Shown here one piece after another: positions 1-7,285 of a stretch of DNA of 26,936 nt. Source of the DNA: a bacterium (GTDB taxonomy: Bacteria; Verrucomicrobiota; Verrucomicrobiae; Opitutales; Opitutaceae); the NCBI GenBank assembly GCA_021780625.1, contig JAJXYI010000351.1:1-26936 (forward strand). The letters run 5' to 3'. The notes beneath the pieces were generated by a model. The model was not told where the DNA came from. It searched no databases and worked only from the letters and a program-made list of their open reading frames with translations. Made by a program: the position numbers and the translations under genes. The stretch's first letter is position 1. Each line of letters opens with the position of its first letter.

Positions 1-129
1 GTTGGCGGTTGCGGCCATCTGGTAACGAAGCCAGACGGCGCCGAGTCCGACCGAGCCGCTGGTCACGATCATCGCGAGCGTGTAGACCAGGAGCTGGTTG
101 ACGAAGGCATGAGATTCAAAGTGTTTCAT
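1..129 (-). CDS. FtsL-like cell-division membrane protein (5' part only)
   Basis: Forty-three codons are visible from an ATG at 129 to the window edge, without a stop. The protein starts with a short polar stretch (MKHFESHAFVNQ) followed by a hydrophobic segment at about residues 13-35, which fits a single-pass bitopic membrane protein. It lies 65 bases downstream of rsmH on the same strand, which is the usual place for ftsL in the mraZ-rsmH-ftsL-ftsI cluster. FtsL is a small septal protein that works with FtsB and FtsQ. The sequence alone is too short and too variable to prove the family, so the name rests mainly on position and topology. I see no clear Shine-Dalgarno motif ahead of the ATG. 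Confidence 0.55.
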   Translation of the reverse strand, partial: MKHFESHAFVNQLLVYTLAMIVTSGSVGLGAVWLRYQMAATAN

Positions 130-194
130 GGGGAGCCGGCGTACGGAGCGGCGGGGGGGCTGTGGGTGGTTCGCGCGGGCAAGCGCGGGGGAGA

Positions 195-1139
195 TCAAAG
201 TTTTCGGAGGGCTCGGAGTTTCGCGGAGCGGCTGCGCGGATTGGCTTCGAGCTCGGCGTCGCCTGGCGTCACGGGACGGCGCGTCAGCGGCTCGGCCACA
301 CGGCTGCGAAGGTCCTTCGGGGTCGAGTCGGACGCATCGACAGGCAGGCCGCACCACAGGCGGAACTGCTGTTTGACGATCCGATCCTCGAGCGAATGAA
401 AGCTGATCGCGCAAAGCACGCCGCCCGCGGCGAGCTTCGCGAAGGCCGCGGGCAAGGCCCGCTCGATCGCGCCCAGTTCGTCGTTCACCGCGATGCGAAT
501 GCCCTGGAACGCGCGCGTCGCCGGGTGGATCTTCGAGGCGTGCCGATCCCTCGCAGGAACCGCATCCGCGATCAACGCAGCCAGGGAGGCGGTCCGCGCC
601 AGACGCCCGGTTCCGCGCGCGGCCATGATCGCCCGCACGATCCGCCGCCAGTGAATCTCCTCACCGTAGTCGCGAACGGCCCGAACGAGCATCGCTTCCG
701 TCGCCGTCTCGAGCCACTGCCCCGCCGGCACGCCCGCACGGGGATCCATGCGCATGTCCGCCGGAGCGTCCGTGCGGAACGAAAAGCCGCGCTCCGTCGC
801 GTCGAGCTGGAACGACGACACGCCAAAATCGAACAGCACCCCGTCGAACTCTCCAAACGGCAGTTCGGTCAGGCGCACAAAGTCGCGATCGACCAGCTCG
901 AAACGTCCGGCGTAAGTCTCCGAAAGTCGGGCGGCGCGCTCGCGGGCCTCGGGATCACGATCCAGCGCGATCACGCTCACTCCGGGGGCGGAGTCGAGCA
1001 GCGCGCGCGTATGCCCGCCACCACCAAAGGTGCAGTCCAGAAAGCGCGTGCCCGGCCGCGGTGCGAGAAACTCGATCACCTCGCGGAGCAGGACGGATGC
1101 GTGACCCGGGTTCATGGTCGTGGAGGCCTCAGGCGACAT
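195..1139 (-). CDS. rsmH: 16S rRNA (cytosine(1402)-N(4))-methyltransferase RsmH
   Basis: RsmH (formerly MraW) methylates N4 of C1402 in 16S rRNA, in the decoding centre, using S-adenosylmethionine. The SAM-binding loop is visible as [16 protein letters not shown], followed by ALDRDPEA, the family motif [10 protein letters not shown] (usually DLGVSSPQLD) and the C-terminal [11 protein letters not shown]. The reading frame is open upstream to 1232, but I chose the ATG at 1139 (314 aa, close to the family's roughly 310) because GAGGA lies about nine bases before it. A second ATG at 1115 ([10 protein letters not shown]) is the other reasonable start and begins where homology usually begins. The gene overlaps the small upstream ORF by 11 bases, which suggests coupled translation within the mraZ operon. 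Confidence 0.96.
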   Translation of the reverse strand: MSPEASTTMNPGHASVLLREVIEFLAPRPGTRFLDCTFGGGGHTRALLDSAPGVSVIALDRDPEARERAARLSETYAGRFELVDRDFVRLTELPFGEFDGVLFDFGVSSFQLDATERGFSFRTDAPADMRMDPRAGVPAGQWLETATEAMLVRAVRDYGEEIHWRRIVRAIMAARGTGRLARTASLAALIADAVPARDRHASKIHPATRAFQGIRIAVNDELGAIERALPAAFAKLAAGGVLCAISFHSLEDRIVKQQFRLWCGLPVDASDSTPKDLRSRVAEPLTRRPVTPGDAELEANPRSRSAKLRALRKL

Positions 1140-1362
1140 GCGGCAGGTCCTCACTGCAAAGGCTGGCGTCCGCGGCATCCCCGCGCTGCAGCCGGAAATC
1201 AGCGTCGGCCTCCGCCTCGCGCACCGCGGCAAACAGCACGGAACGCAGCGCGTAGCTGCTGCGAAGGAAGGGCACGACCACCGTAAAATGGCGGTGGCAC
1301 CCGAGTCGGGCTCCGGCGGGGACCGTGGCGCGAGTCGGGAGGCGATGGGGAGCGGTGCTCAT
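1129..1362 (-). CDS. Small hypothetical protein between mraZ and rsmH
   Basis: This 77-codon ORF starts three bases after the mraZ stop and ends inside the first codons of rsmH, so it fills the mraZ-rsmH gap exactly. Roughly four-fifths of its third codon positions are G or C, as expected for a real gene here. I do not recognise the protein. The first 25 residues are rich in Arg, Pro and His. The middle ([28 protein letters not shown]) could form an amphipathic helix, and the tail is acidic. There is no strong ribosome-binding site; the ATG could be reached by re-initiation after the mraZ stop. The alternative is that it is just an open stretch in GC-rich intergenic sequence. Confidence 0.45.
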   Translation of the reverse strand: MSTAPHRLPTRATVPAGARLGCHRHFTVVVPFLRSSYALRSVLFAAVREAEADADFRLQRGDAADASLCSEDLPHVA

Positions 1363-1365
1363 GGC

Positions 1366-1818
1366 CTAGATTTGGTACCGACTCAGGAAGCCCGCCGGAT
1401 TGGCGGCGCCCGGCTGCTTTCGCAGCTGTTCCCATCGCTCCGGACTGAAGATGTTGAATTTCGTCAACGAGCCGCCGAGCACCGCCTCCTTGGTGATGCC
1501 CGCATGCTGCAAAAGTCCCTCCCCCAGCCCGACGCGCCCCTGCTTGTCGAAGGTGAACGACTGCGACTGAGCGAAGAAATTGGCGATCTGGGCCTGCGCC
1601 TCCGCATCGGCCATCGGCACCGCGGCGATCTTCTCCACGAGTTTGGCCACTTCGGCCGGCGGAAGCACCGAGATGTACCCGTCCGGATTCGGCGTCGCAA
1701 GGAACTGATCCGCTTCCTCATGCGAGCTCCTCCACGCCGACGGGATCGTAAGCCGACCCTTGTCGTCGAGGTTATGCCGGAAACTACCGGTGTAGAGGAC
1801 TCTTGAGATGGATGCCAT
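1366..1818 (-). CDS. mraZ: Transcriptional regulator MraZ
   Basis: MraZ is a ring-forming DNA-binding protein of the AbrB-like (SpoVT/AbrB) fold that controls its own division and cell-wall operon. Both halves of the duplicated domain are visible: NLDDKGRLTIPSAWR near residues 16-30 and FTFDKQGRVGLGEGLLQHAGI near 88-108, each with the family's D-x-K/Q-G-R core. The length of 150 aa is normal. It is the first gene of a minus-strand cluster followed by a small ORF and rsmH. Four TGGGN boxes spaced 10 bp apart lie 19 bases upstream of the ATG, which fits autoregulation. The codons ATG GCA TCC fix the start; no strong Shine-Dalgarno sequence is present. Confidence 0.96.
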   Translation of the reverse strand: MASISRVLYTGSFRHNLDDKGRLTIPSAWRSSHEEADQFLATPNPDGYISVLPPAEVAKLVEKIAAVPMADAEAQAQIANFFAQSQSFTFDKQGRVGLGEGLLQHAGITKEAVLGGSLTKFNIFSPERWEQLRKQPGAANPAGFLSRYQI

Positions 1819-1837
1819 GGAGACGGGCGCGCGACTG

Positions 1838-1872
1838 CCCCAAACCTCCCCATTTCAACCCACTTTTCCCCA
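1838..1872 (-). promoter_or_regulatory. MraZ operator: four phased TGGGN boxes
   Basis: Reading the minus strand, TGGGG, TGGGT, TGGGG and TGGGG occur at 1868-1872, 1858-1862, 1848-1852 and 1838-1842. Each pair is separated by exactly five bases, giving a 10-bp period and one helical face. Known MraZ binding sites are direct repeats of this pentamer with 5-bp spacers upstream of mraZ. A possible -35 element (TTGACG on the minus strand, 1877-1882) lies just upstream, so bound MraZ would cover the -10 region. I see no good -10 hexamer, so the promoter itself is tentative. Confidence 0.85.
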
Positions 1873-2249
1873 CCTGCGTCAAGATAAGAGCACCTCGAAG
1901 CATCATTTTTACAATTCACAGAACCAACTGAGGCTCATTGGCTGGCGAAGGCAGTCGCCCAAAACGAAGTCCCCTTGCGGACACACCGCTCCCCAGCGCT
2001 GAATCTGCGACCGCAAATGACGACCAACCCCCGTCTCCCAACGGCTGGCGCGACACCCCCCTTCGACCACGCCGACACAGCTCCCTCACGTATCCGCAAA
2101 TGAACCACCCGACGCGGAGCGCTCTGGGCAGGACGAATGAAACTCAGGGGTTTATAGAATCACCTGGCCGGTGAAATGCCTGGGTGCGGACCAATTTCGG
2201 GAACCCGCCCTCCCAACGACTCCGCCTGGGTGTCCGAGGCGATTCCCAT
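1873..2249. other. Intergenic region upstream of mraZ
   Basis: This stretch lies between the stop of the NarL-type regulator and the MraZ boxes. It holds the tentative mraZ promoter at its left end and a TATAAA on the minus strand near 2150-2156 without a convincing -35 partner. A small inverted repeat, TCACC and GGTGA around TGGCC, is at 2160-2174. The open frames in it have no recognisable protein character. I see no T-tailed terminator for the two-component operon. Confidence 0.5.
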
Positions 2250-2924
2250 TCATTCGACGGTCATCTGGACGCTGCTCTCGATCACTCCGGATGCGATGGC
2301 ATAGCGCGTCAGTCCGGCGGTGTCGTGGATGTCGAGCTTGTCCATCAGTCGCTGACGGTGTTTTTCGACCGTCTTGATGCTGATGCCCAATCGCGAGCCG
2401 ATCTGCTTGTTCGGCGCTCCTTCCACGATCTGCTGGAAAACCTCGGCCTCGCGCGGAGTCAATTGACGGGACGCCTTCACGTTCGCGACCCCGATCTCCC
2501 GCGCCCGGCGCTCTGCGTTCTGCATGCGTTTGAGGATCGTGGGACTGAAATAGGGGCGGCCGGCGGCAATTTCCTTGATCGCCCGTACCAAGGCCTGACC
2601 GGAATTCTGTTTCACCAGATATCCCGATGCGCCGACCACGGCCATGTGGGCCACATACTCGTCGTCGCTGTGCGCGGACAGGACCAGGATTCGGGTTTCG
2701 GGAGCAAAGGCCTTGATCTGGCGCGTCGCCTCAAAGCCGTTGAGCACCGGCATGGCGATATCCATGACGACCACCATCGGGCGCAGCTTGCGGGTCAGGC
2801 TCACGGCTTCACGCCCGTCGGCCGCCTCGCCCACAACCTCAAAGTCCGGGCTCAGGCCCAGAAGCGTTATCAAGCCCTCGCGCACAATCGCGTGATCTTC
2901 CGCTAATACGATGGTCGTTTTCAT
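2250..2924 (-). CDS. NarL/FixJ-family response regulator
   Basis: A 224-aa REC-LuxR regulator. The receiver domain covers about residues 3-120, with the acidic pair E9-D10, phospho-acceptor D55 in VVVMDIAMP and the conserved lysine K105 in GYLVKQ. The helix-turn-helix runs from about 155 to 215 (LTPREAEVFQQIVEGAPNKQ, then ISIKTVEKHRQRLMDKL), the NarL/GerE type that binds DNA as a dimer when phosphorylated. Its ATG overlaps the TGA of the upstream kinase as ATGA, so the two are translationally coupled and almost certainly cognate. The genes it controls are not evident from this window. Confidence 0.93.
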   Translation of the reverse strand: MKTTIVLAEDHAIVREGLITLLGLSPDFEVVGEAADGREAVSLTRKLRPMVVVMDIAMPVLNGFEATRQIKAFAPETRILVLSAHSDDEYVAHMAVVGASGYLVKQNSGQALVRAIKEIAAGRPYFSPTILKRMQNAERRAREIGVANVKASRQLTPREAEVFQQIVEGAPNKQIGSRLGISIKTVEKHRQRLMDKLDIHDTAGLTRYAIASGVIESSVQMTVE

Positions 2925-4072
2925 GAGTCTTGTCCCGCCGATGGCTTGCCGAACGGAATCTCCGCCCGGACTGTCGTTCCCTTGCCACGCACCGACTCGA
3001 TCGAAAACACCCCGCCGCTCATTTCCACGCGTTCTCGCATCCCCAGCAATCCAAGCCTGTTGTTCGCATTCGATGCCATGAGCTTTTCCACCTGAAAGGA
3101 TTTCCCGTTGTCGTGCACTTCAAGGCGCACAGCGCCATCGACCTTGCTTACGCGCACCGACACGAGCCGCGCATGGGCATGGCGGGCCACGTTGGTGAGC
3201 GCCTCCTGCGCGACCCGGTAGAGCACGGTGCGTCGGTTGTTGTCGAGCCGCTCGACTCCGGAGAACGCCATGAACCGTATCCGCAGCTTCCTGCGCCCGG
3301 GCAGATCCTGGATAAATGACCGCAGGGCGGGGACCAGTCCGAGGTCGTCAAGCATCGCGGGACGCAACTCACGCGCATATCGATGCACCACCTCCACCGA
3401 CTGCTGCACCAGGCGCTGGGTTTGGTTGATGCGTTTCCTCAGGCCCCGGTTGTCGATCGCCGACGCCTCTTTCAGCGCCGCAAGCTGGACGTTTATCCCC
3501 GCGAGGATCTGCGCGACCTCGTCGTGCAACTCGCGACTGATCTCCTTGCGCTCGTCTTCCTGCGCACGCAGCACCTGGTGGGCCAAGCTGCGAAGCTGGT
3601 CCTGCATCCGGTGCGAGCGGGCAAGCAGCTGACTGTAGTGCCGCGCTCCAAGTTTGAGCCTCGTCTCGTCGGCCTTCCTGCGGCTGCACTCGATCCGCAT
3701 TGAACGCCTGGCCTCCGCCAGGGCGGCCGTCCGACGGCGCAGCATCTCTTCGAGACGAAGGACCCGCCTGGCCGATTTTTTCGCCGCCCGGTTCACCGCC
3801 TCCAGCGGCTTGAGCGCGCCCAGGAAAAATTCACCCGCCTCCGTGACGAGTTGCAGATCTCCATCCCGTCCACTCGCCAACTTGTCCGTGGAAGACAGGG
3901 CCGACATCGACCGGTCGTGCACTTGGGCCAAGTCCACCGAGTCGAACCCCAACCCCGCCGCATCGAGCCCCAGCAGGCGCGAACTCTCTCCGTCACGCGC
4001 CCCGCCAGCCAAGTGGCGCCTCAGGGCCGCATGGTATCGTTTCGCATAGTTGAGTGCTGGATTTTCAGTCAT
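2921..4072 (-). CDS. Cytoplasmic NarX/DesK-type sensor histidine kinase
   Basis: A 383-aa kinase. The HisKA_3 dimerisation domain contains the phospho-accepting H183 in ERKEISRELHDEVAQ. The ATPase domain follows, with the N-box EALTNVARHAHA near 290 and a G-box at GLLGMRERVEMSGG near 343-356. No membrane segment is visible, so it is probably soluble. The N-terminal 90 residues (YAKRYHAALRRHLAGG, then LGLDAAGLGFDSVDLAQVHDRSM) resemble the N-terminal protein-interaction domain of RsbU-type regulators; this is inference. A charged, probably coiled-coil linker covers about 95-170. It is the first gene of a two-gene operon with the NarL-type regulator. The signal could be a cytoplasmic or partner-protein cue, since there is no sensor domain I can name. 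Confidence 0.92.
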   Translation of the reverse strand: MTENPALNYAKRYHAALRRHLAGGARDGESSRLLGLDAAGLGFDSVDLAQVHDRSMSALSSTDKLASGRDGDLQLVTEAGEFFLGALKPLEAVNRAAKKSARRVLRLEEMLRRRTAALAEARRSMRIECSRRKADETRLKLGARHYSQLLARSHRMQDQLRSLAHQVLRAQEDERKEISRELHDEVAQILAGINVQLAALKEASAIDNRGLRKRINQTQRLVQQSVEVVHRYARELRPAMLDDLGLVPALRSFIQDLPGRRKLRIRFMAFSGVERLDNNRRTVLYRVAQEALTNVARHAHARLVSVRVSKVDGAVRLEVHDNGKSFQVEKLMASNANNRLGLLGMRERVEMSGGVFSIESVRGKGTTVRAEIPFGKPSAGQDS

Positions 4073-4576
4073 GTCCGCTCGATCGATTCACAGACAAACA
4101 ATCAATTCCCGCCGCGACTCTGTCGCTCGAATCGGCTGGATCGGACTGCTGCCTGCGCGTCTGCTTAATTACCGAGAAGAGCGGTCGCTGGCGAGCGCTC
4201 CTTTGTGGGGTGAATCCCACCCCAGGGCGACCTGAGCCGTCTTTTCAAGTCTGCCGGGAACCACTGCGTCAGCGACCGGAATCGAAAGGGCTGCCCCGGA
4301 CCATCCGGGCCCGGAACGTATTGCCTCCGGAACGCCTCCCACGCCACCACCTGCCGGCGTCGGGCAACACCCCATGGCTCCGTCCGCCGCGGGCGCGTAC
4401 GCTACCGGACTCCCAAGGGTTTCGACTCCAGCCGGGCGCCACTCACGGCCGCCCATCCGGCCCTCGGCGCCGCCTCCCTGTTCCATCTTCAGCCCTTTCC
4501 AATCCCCCCCGGCACGACCGCACCGGAACTCCACGCCAGCCATTCCTCTTTTTCACACCGCTCAACCACATCCACT
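4073..4576. other. Divergent intergenic region, kinase versus lipoprotein
   Basis: About 500 bases separate the leftward kinase from the rightward lipoprotein, and both promoters should lie here. The only clear structure is a perfect 7-bp hairpin (TGGGGTG, loop AATCC, CACCCCA) at 4206-4224, with no T-run on either side. The reading frames across the region look like non-coding GC-rich sequence. I found no convincing -35/-10 pair. Confidence 0.4.
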
Positions 4577-5062
4577 ATGATTACAAAACACACACTGTTG
4601 ATTGCCTCGATTCTAGCCGTCGTTCTTCTCGCCGGCTGCAAACCGAATTCCCAGAACGCATCCTCCGCATCCTCCGAGTCCTCCGGCACCGCCGCCAAGC
4701 AACTCGACAAGGCCAAGGCCGCGGGCAACGACGCCGCCGACCGGATGCAGGACTACACCTTCGACCAAAAGACCCGTTTCGTCTCTGACATGAAGACCGA
4801 ACTCGCGGCGCTGAATGAGAACATCACCGAAATTTCCGCGAAGATCGAAAAGTCCAGCGCGGCGGTGCAGGCCGACGCCAAGCCAAAACTCGCCGCCCTG
4901 CGCGAGCAGGCGGCTCAGTTGAACCAGCAGCTCCAGGCCGTCGTCGATTCGACGCCTTCAACCTGGAGCGGCATCAAGGCCGACTACGAAAAAGCCTACG
5001 CCTCGCTCAAGAATGGCGTGAACCAGTCGCGCCAGTGGGTCAGCGACAAGATTGCACCGTGA
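4577..5062 (+). CDS. Putative lipoprotein with coiled-coil region
   Basis: A 161-aa protein with a lipoprotein signal: positively charged start, hydrophobic core LLIASILAVVLLAG and lipobox LAGC with the modified cysteine at residue 21. A Ser/Ala-rich linker follows, then a long Ala/Lys/Gln/Glu-rich helical region (about 60-130) with heptad character. The C-terminus has a short aromatic stretch (SRQWVSDKIAP). It should be anchored in the inner or outer membrane facing the periplasm. I do not recognise a named family; small helical lipoproteins of this kind are common near envelope-stress genes. No Shine-Dalgarno motif precedes the ATG; the leader is CCACATCCACT. Confidence 0.85.
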   Translation: MITKHTLLIASILAVVLLAGCKPNSQNASSASSESSGTAAKQLDKAKAAGNDAADRMQDYTFDQKTRFVSDMKTELAALNENITEISAKIEKSSAAVQADAKPKLAALREQAAQLNQQLQAVVDSTPSTWSGIKADYEKAYASLKNGVNQSRQWVSDKIAP

Positions 5063-5194
5063 GCGTCCGTCGAAAAATCGCCGCATCCGAACAGGGCGAA
5101 CCCACGAAGCCCGCCCCTGCTACCATCGCCCGCGACGGAGGGACGTCTGTTTCCTCCCTTTTCAGCCGTCCGAAGGCCGCGCCGCTTCCCCATT

Positions 5195-5214
5195 CTGTGA
5201 CTGCCGTGTCACAG
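5195..5214. promoter_or_regulatory. Perfect inverted repeat CTGTGAC / GTCACAG
   Basis: Seven-base arms at 5195-5201 and 5208-5214 flank TGCCGT, 37 bases before the ATG of the small membrane protein. The half-sites TGTGA and TCACA resemble those of CRP/FNR-family proteins, but the spacing is 8 rather than 6 bases. It could be an operator or a short RNA hairpin. No T-run follows, so a terminator is unlikely. Confidence 0.35.
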
Positions 5215-5251
5215 TGACTTCAATACAACCGCATCGTTTAGAATCACTCCC

Positions 5252-5449
5252 ATGTCACTCCTCTCAGCCGTCCTCACCTTGATCGTCGTCGGTCTGTTGC
5301 TCGCAGTCGTCAACCGCTTCCTGCCGATGGATGGGAAAATCAAATTCATCCTCAATGTCGTCGTCGTGGTCGCCGTGGTGCTCTGGCTGCTCTACGGCTT
5401 CGGCGTGCTGGGGCACTCCGGCGACGTCCACATGCCCGAGATGAAATAG
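5252..5449 (+). CDS. Thivi_2564-type small membrane protein
   Basis: A 65-aa protein with two hydrophobic segments (about residues 3-22 and 32-52) separated by the conserved loop NRFLPMDGKIKFILN. That loop and the overall layout match the Thivi_2564 family of small inner-membrane proteins as I remember it; the function of the family is not known. The tail HSGDVHMPEMK is short and polar. The gene stands alone between the lipoprotein and the dodecin genes, all on the plus strand with gaps of 155-189 bases, so each may have its own promoter. The ATG follows a C-rich leader (ATCACTCCC) without a Shine-Dalgarno motif. Confidence 0.85.
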   Translation: MSLLSAVLTLIVVGLLLAVVNRFLPMDGKIKFILNVVVVVAVVLWLLYGFGVLGHSGDVHMPEMK

Positions 5450-5604
5450 CTGCGTACCGGCGAGCCGGGGGCCGGACGTTCGGACGCATCGGTTCTCGCA
5501 CCCGGTTTCGCCCCCTCTCGCAGCCCTGCGCATTCGCCCAACGTTCGCGGAGACTGTCCGCTCAATTCCAACCGCGCACCCGCAATTCTCCCTAACCCAC
5601 GATC

Positions 5605-5814
5605 ATGAAAGACCCAGTCTACAAGCTCATCGAACTTACAGGCACGTCACCCCGGTCCATCGAGGACGCGGTAGCCAACGCAATCAAACGCGCGAACCGG
5701 ACCGTCAAGAGGCTGTGCTGGTTTCAGGTCATCGAGACCCGAGGCGACATCGACAAGGGGAAAGTGCGACGCTGGCAGGTGATCATCAAGGTCGGTTTCG
5801 CGATCGAAGATTGA
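5605..5814 (+). CDS. Dodecin family flavin-binding protein
   Basis: A 69-aa protein that fits dodecin along its whole length: VYKLIELTGTSPRSIEDAVANAI, the central aromatic strand RLCWFQVIETRGDI and the C-terminal strand RRWQVIIKVGF. Dodecins form hollow spheres of 12 subunits that bind and buffer flavins (FMN/riboflavin) and in some bacteria coenzyme A. The tryptophan in CWFQV corresponds to the residue that stacks on the flavin ring. It acts in the cytoplasm, and its neighbours here are small stress genes. No Shine-Dalgarno motif is seen (leader ACCCACGATC). Confidence 0.93.
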   Translation: MKDPVYKLIELTGTSPRSIEDAVANAIKRANRTVKRLCWFQVIETRGDIDKGKVRRWQVIIKVGFAIED

Positions 5815-5924
5815 GACCCCACGTCCCCGATGCGCATGCACCCGGCATCAAGGCAACGTCCGATAAAAACGCCAGAAATGGCGGGTAGCGTATTGAGTCC
5901 GTCCTATTTTCAGTATCATTCGGG

Positions 5925-6634
5925 ATGGCAATGCCCCGAAAATCCCAGGCCCGAGAAAAGATCGTCTTCCTGTTCGACGTGGACAACACGCTCTGGACAA
6001 CGATCGCGTCACGGCCGATTTGAGGCGCCACCTCGAGACTGAAGTCGGCCCTGCGCAATCCAGGACCTATTGGCGCATCTTCGAGCGCTTGAGGGAGGAA
6101 CTTGGATACGCCGATTACCTGGGTGCCCTGCAGCGGTACCGGGTCGAGCATCCTCACGATCCGCGCCTGCTCACCATCTCCCGCTACCTGGTGAACTACC
6201 CGTTCGCCAACCGGCTCTTTCCCAATTCGCTCGACGTGATCGAACAGGTCAGGCGGTGGGGAACTGCGGCCATTTTGTCGGACGGCGACGTCGTCTTCCA
6301 GCCAAGGAAGGTCGAACGGTCGGGCCTGTACGAGGCCGTCGACGGCAAGGTGCTGATCTACGTCCACAAGGAGCAGGAGCTGGCCGACGTGCTGAAGCGG
6401 TATCCCGCAGACCACTACGTAATGATCGACGACAAGCTGCGCATCCTCGCCGCCATGAAGAAATCCTGGGGCCGGCGCGTGACCACCGTATTTGTGCGGC
6501 AGGGACATTACGCACTGGATCCGAAGATCGTGGCCGCCAACCCGGCCGCCGACGTGAGCGTGGATCACATCGGAGACCTGCTGGGGCGCGACCTGCGCTT
6601 CTTCATGCCTCCCGCCGGACGTTCCGCCCGCTAG
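5925..6634 (+). pseudogene. HAD-family hydrolase with frameshift in motif I
   Basis: From the ATG at 5925 the frame reads MAMPRKSQAREKIVFLFDVDNTL and then stops at 6021. The rest of the protein continues in the next frame to the stop at 6634. Adding one base near 5991-5995 (CTC TGG to CTC CTG G) restores DVDNTLLDNDRVTADLRRHLE, so a single base is missing from the catalytic DxDxT motif. The downstream part is intact: a cap region (YADYLGALQRYR), motif II (AILSDGD), a lysine at FQPRKVERSG and motif III (MIDDK). HAD phosphatases dephosphorylate small metabolites through an aspartyl-phosphate. A TTG at 6020 could start a 204-aa fragment, but that would lack the nucleophile. This is either a real pseudogene or a sequencing error. 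Confidence 0.85.
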
Positions 6635-6657
6635 CGCATTCCCAAACGCGCCGACCG

Positions 6658-6909
6658 CTAGGCGCCGGAACGCCGGAGGGTCCGCACCACGACCATGCAC
6701 GCGGCGCCTATCAAACCGATCGCGAAGCTCGCCTTCGTTGACCTGGAATCCTTTCGGTCAGATCGCGCGGCTCCACCCTCAGGGGAGAAACGTTGCTCCG
6801 CCCGGATCGCAGTCTCGATCCACATAAAACTCCTACGCCACAGCACCACCAGCCGATCGATGCGCTCCACGGGCATAAGGACCCGCGTGATCGTTGCGGC
6901 ATTGTCCAC
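6658..6909 (-). CDS. YqjK-like small protein (start uncertain)
   Basis: The coding sequence ends in a short hydrophobic stretch (ASFAIGLIGAACMVVVRTLR) after an Arg-rich region (ERIDRLVVLWRRSFMWIETAIRAEQRF). The only standard start is a GTG at 6909 (83 aa). Protein-like sequence continues upstream (LNRLAVRKAELRRAIALRR) to a CTG at 6966 that overlaps the TGA of the preceding holin-like gene, where an ATGA might be expected. This arrangement and the Arg-rich N-terminus resemble YqjK, the third member of the elaB/yqjD-yqjE-yqjK set. The protein is probably membrane-associated and its function is unknown. Its stop lies 23 bases from the convergent HAD stop, with no terminator between them. Confidence 0.6.
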   Translation of the reverse strand: MDNAATITRVLMPVERIDRLVVLWRRSFMWIETAIRAEQRFSPEGGAARSDRKDSRSTKASFAIGLIGAACMVVVRTLRRSGA

Positions 6910-6962
6910 CCGTCGGAGCGCGATCGCCCGACGAAGCTCGGCTTTGCGAACGGCAAGCCTGT

Positions 6963-7265
6963 TCAGTTCCGACCGCGAATGCGTGTCCGATCGTTCTCAA
7001 GTTCCCGCCGCGTTCCCGCGAACGGTCCCGGCTGACCGGAAAACGACCGGCGGAGGACCACAAGGGTCACGAGCAGCGCCCCCAGGTAGATTGCCGTGAG
7101 GCCTGCCAGCACGGTGATCCGCGCACTCTCCCAGAACAGGTACACCAGGGTCATACAGGCGAACAGCATCGCCATCAGTCCCGAAAAGATCGCCGCAGCG
7201 ATCCACACGAGCACCTTGATGAAGCGGATCTTCTCCTCCTGAAACTCGACGGAAAACAGCTCCAA
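6963..7265 (-). CDS. YqjE-like phage-holin-superfamily membrane protein
   Basis: The core LELFSVEFQEEKIRFIKVLVW and two hydrophobic segments (about residues 17-42 and 48-70) match the YqjE/Actino_Holin-X_3 family of small inner-membrane proteins. These are usually found with DUF883 (YqjD) and YqjK proteins, which anchor ribosomes or respond to stress. The C-terminus is charged (RRELENDRTRIRGRN). A TTG at 7265 is the only standard start, but homologous-looking sequence (GPPGLVGSLRSLGDGLITAVLDR) continues upstream in the same frame without ATG, GTG or TTG. The true start is therefore lost, non-standard or displaced by an indel near 7335-7345. The frame overlaps the 3' end of the DUF883 gene. 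Confidence 0.7.
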   Translation of the reverse strand: MELFSVEFQEEKIRFIKVLVWIAAAIFSGLMAMLFACMTLVYLFWESARITVLAGLTAIYLGALLVTLVVLRRSFSGQPGPFAGTRRELENDRTRIRGRN

Positions 7266-7285
7266 GCGATCCAGGACTGCAGTAA

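Noticed and set aside
162..1286. Long plus-strand ORF (374 aa) across the rsmH region
   Set aside because: It is antisense to rsmH, Arg-rich with no domain; the opposite strand has all RsmH motifs.
2160..2174. TCACC-TGGCC-GGTGA inverted repeat after the NarL-type regulator
   Set aside because: Five-base arms are expected by chance in GC-rich DNA and no T-run follows, so it is not supported as terminator or operator.
4206..4224. TGGGGTG/CACCCCA hairpin considered as a terminator
   Set aside because: No T-run on either strand and it lies in a divergent promoter region, where a terminator is not expected.
5139..5162. Possible weak terminator (AGGGA/TCCCT plus TTTT) after the lipoprotein
   Set aside because: The stem is only five true pairs with a long loop; too weak to call.
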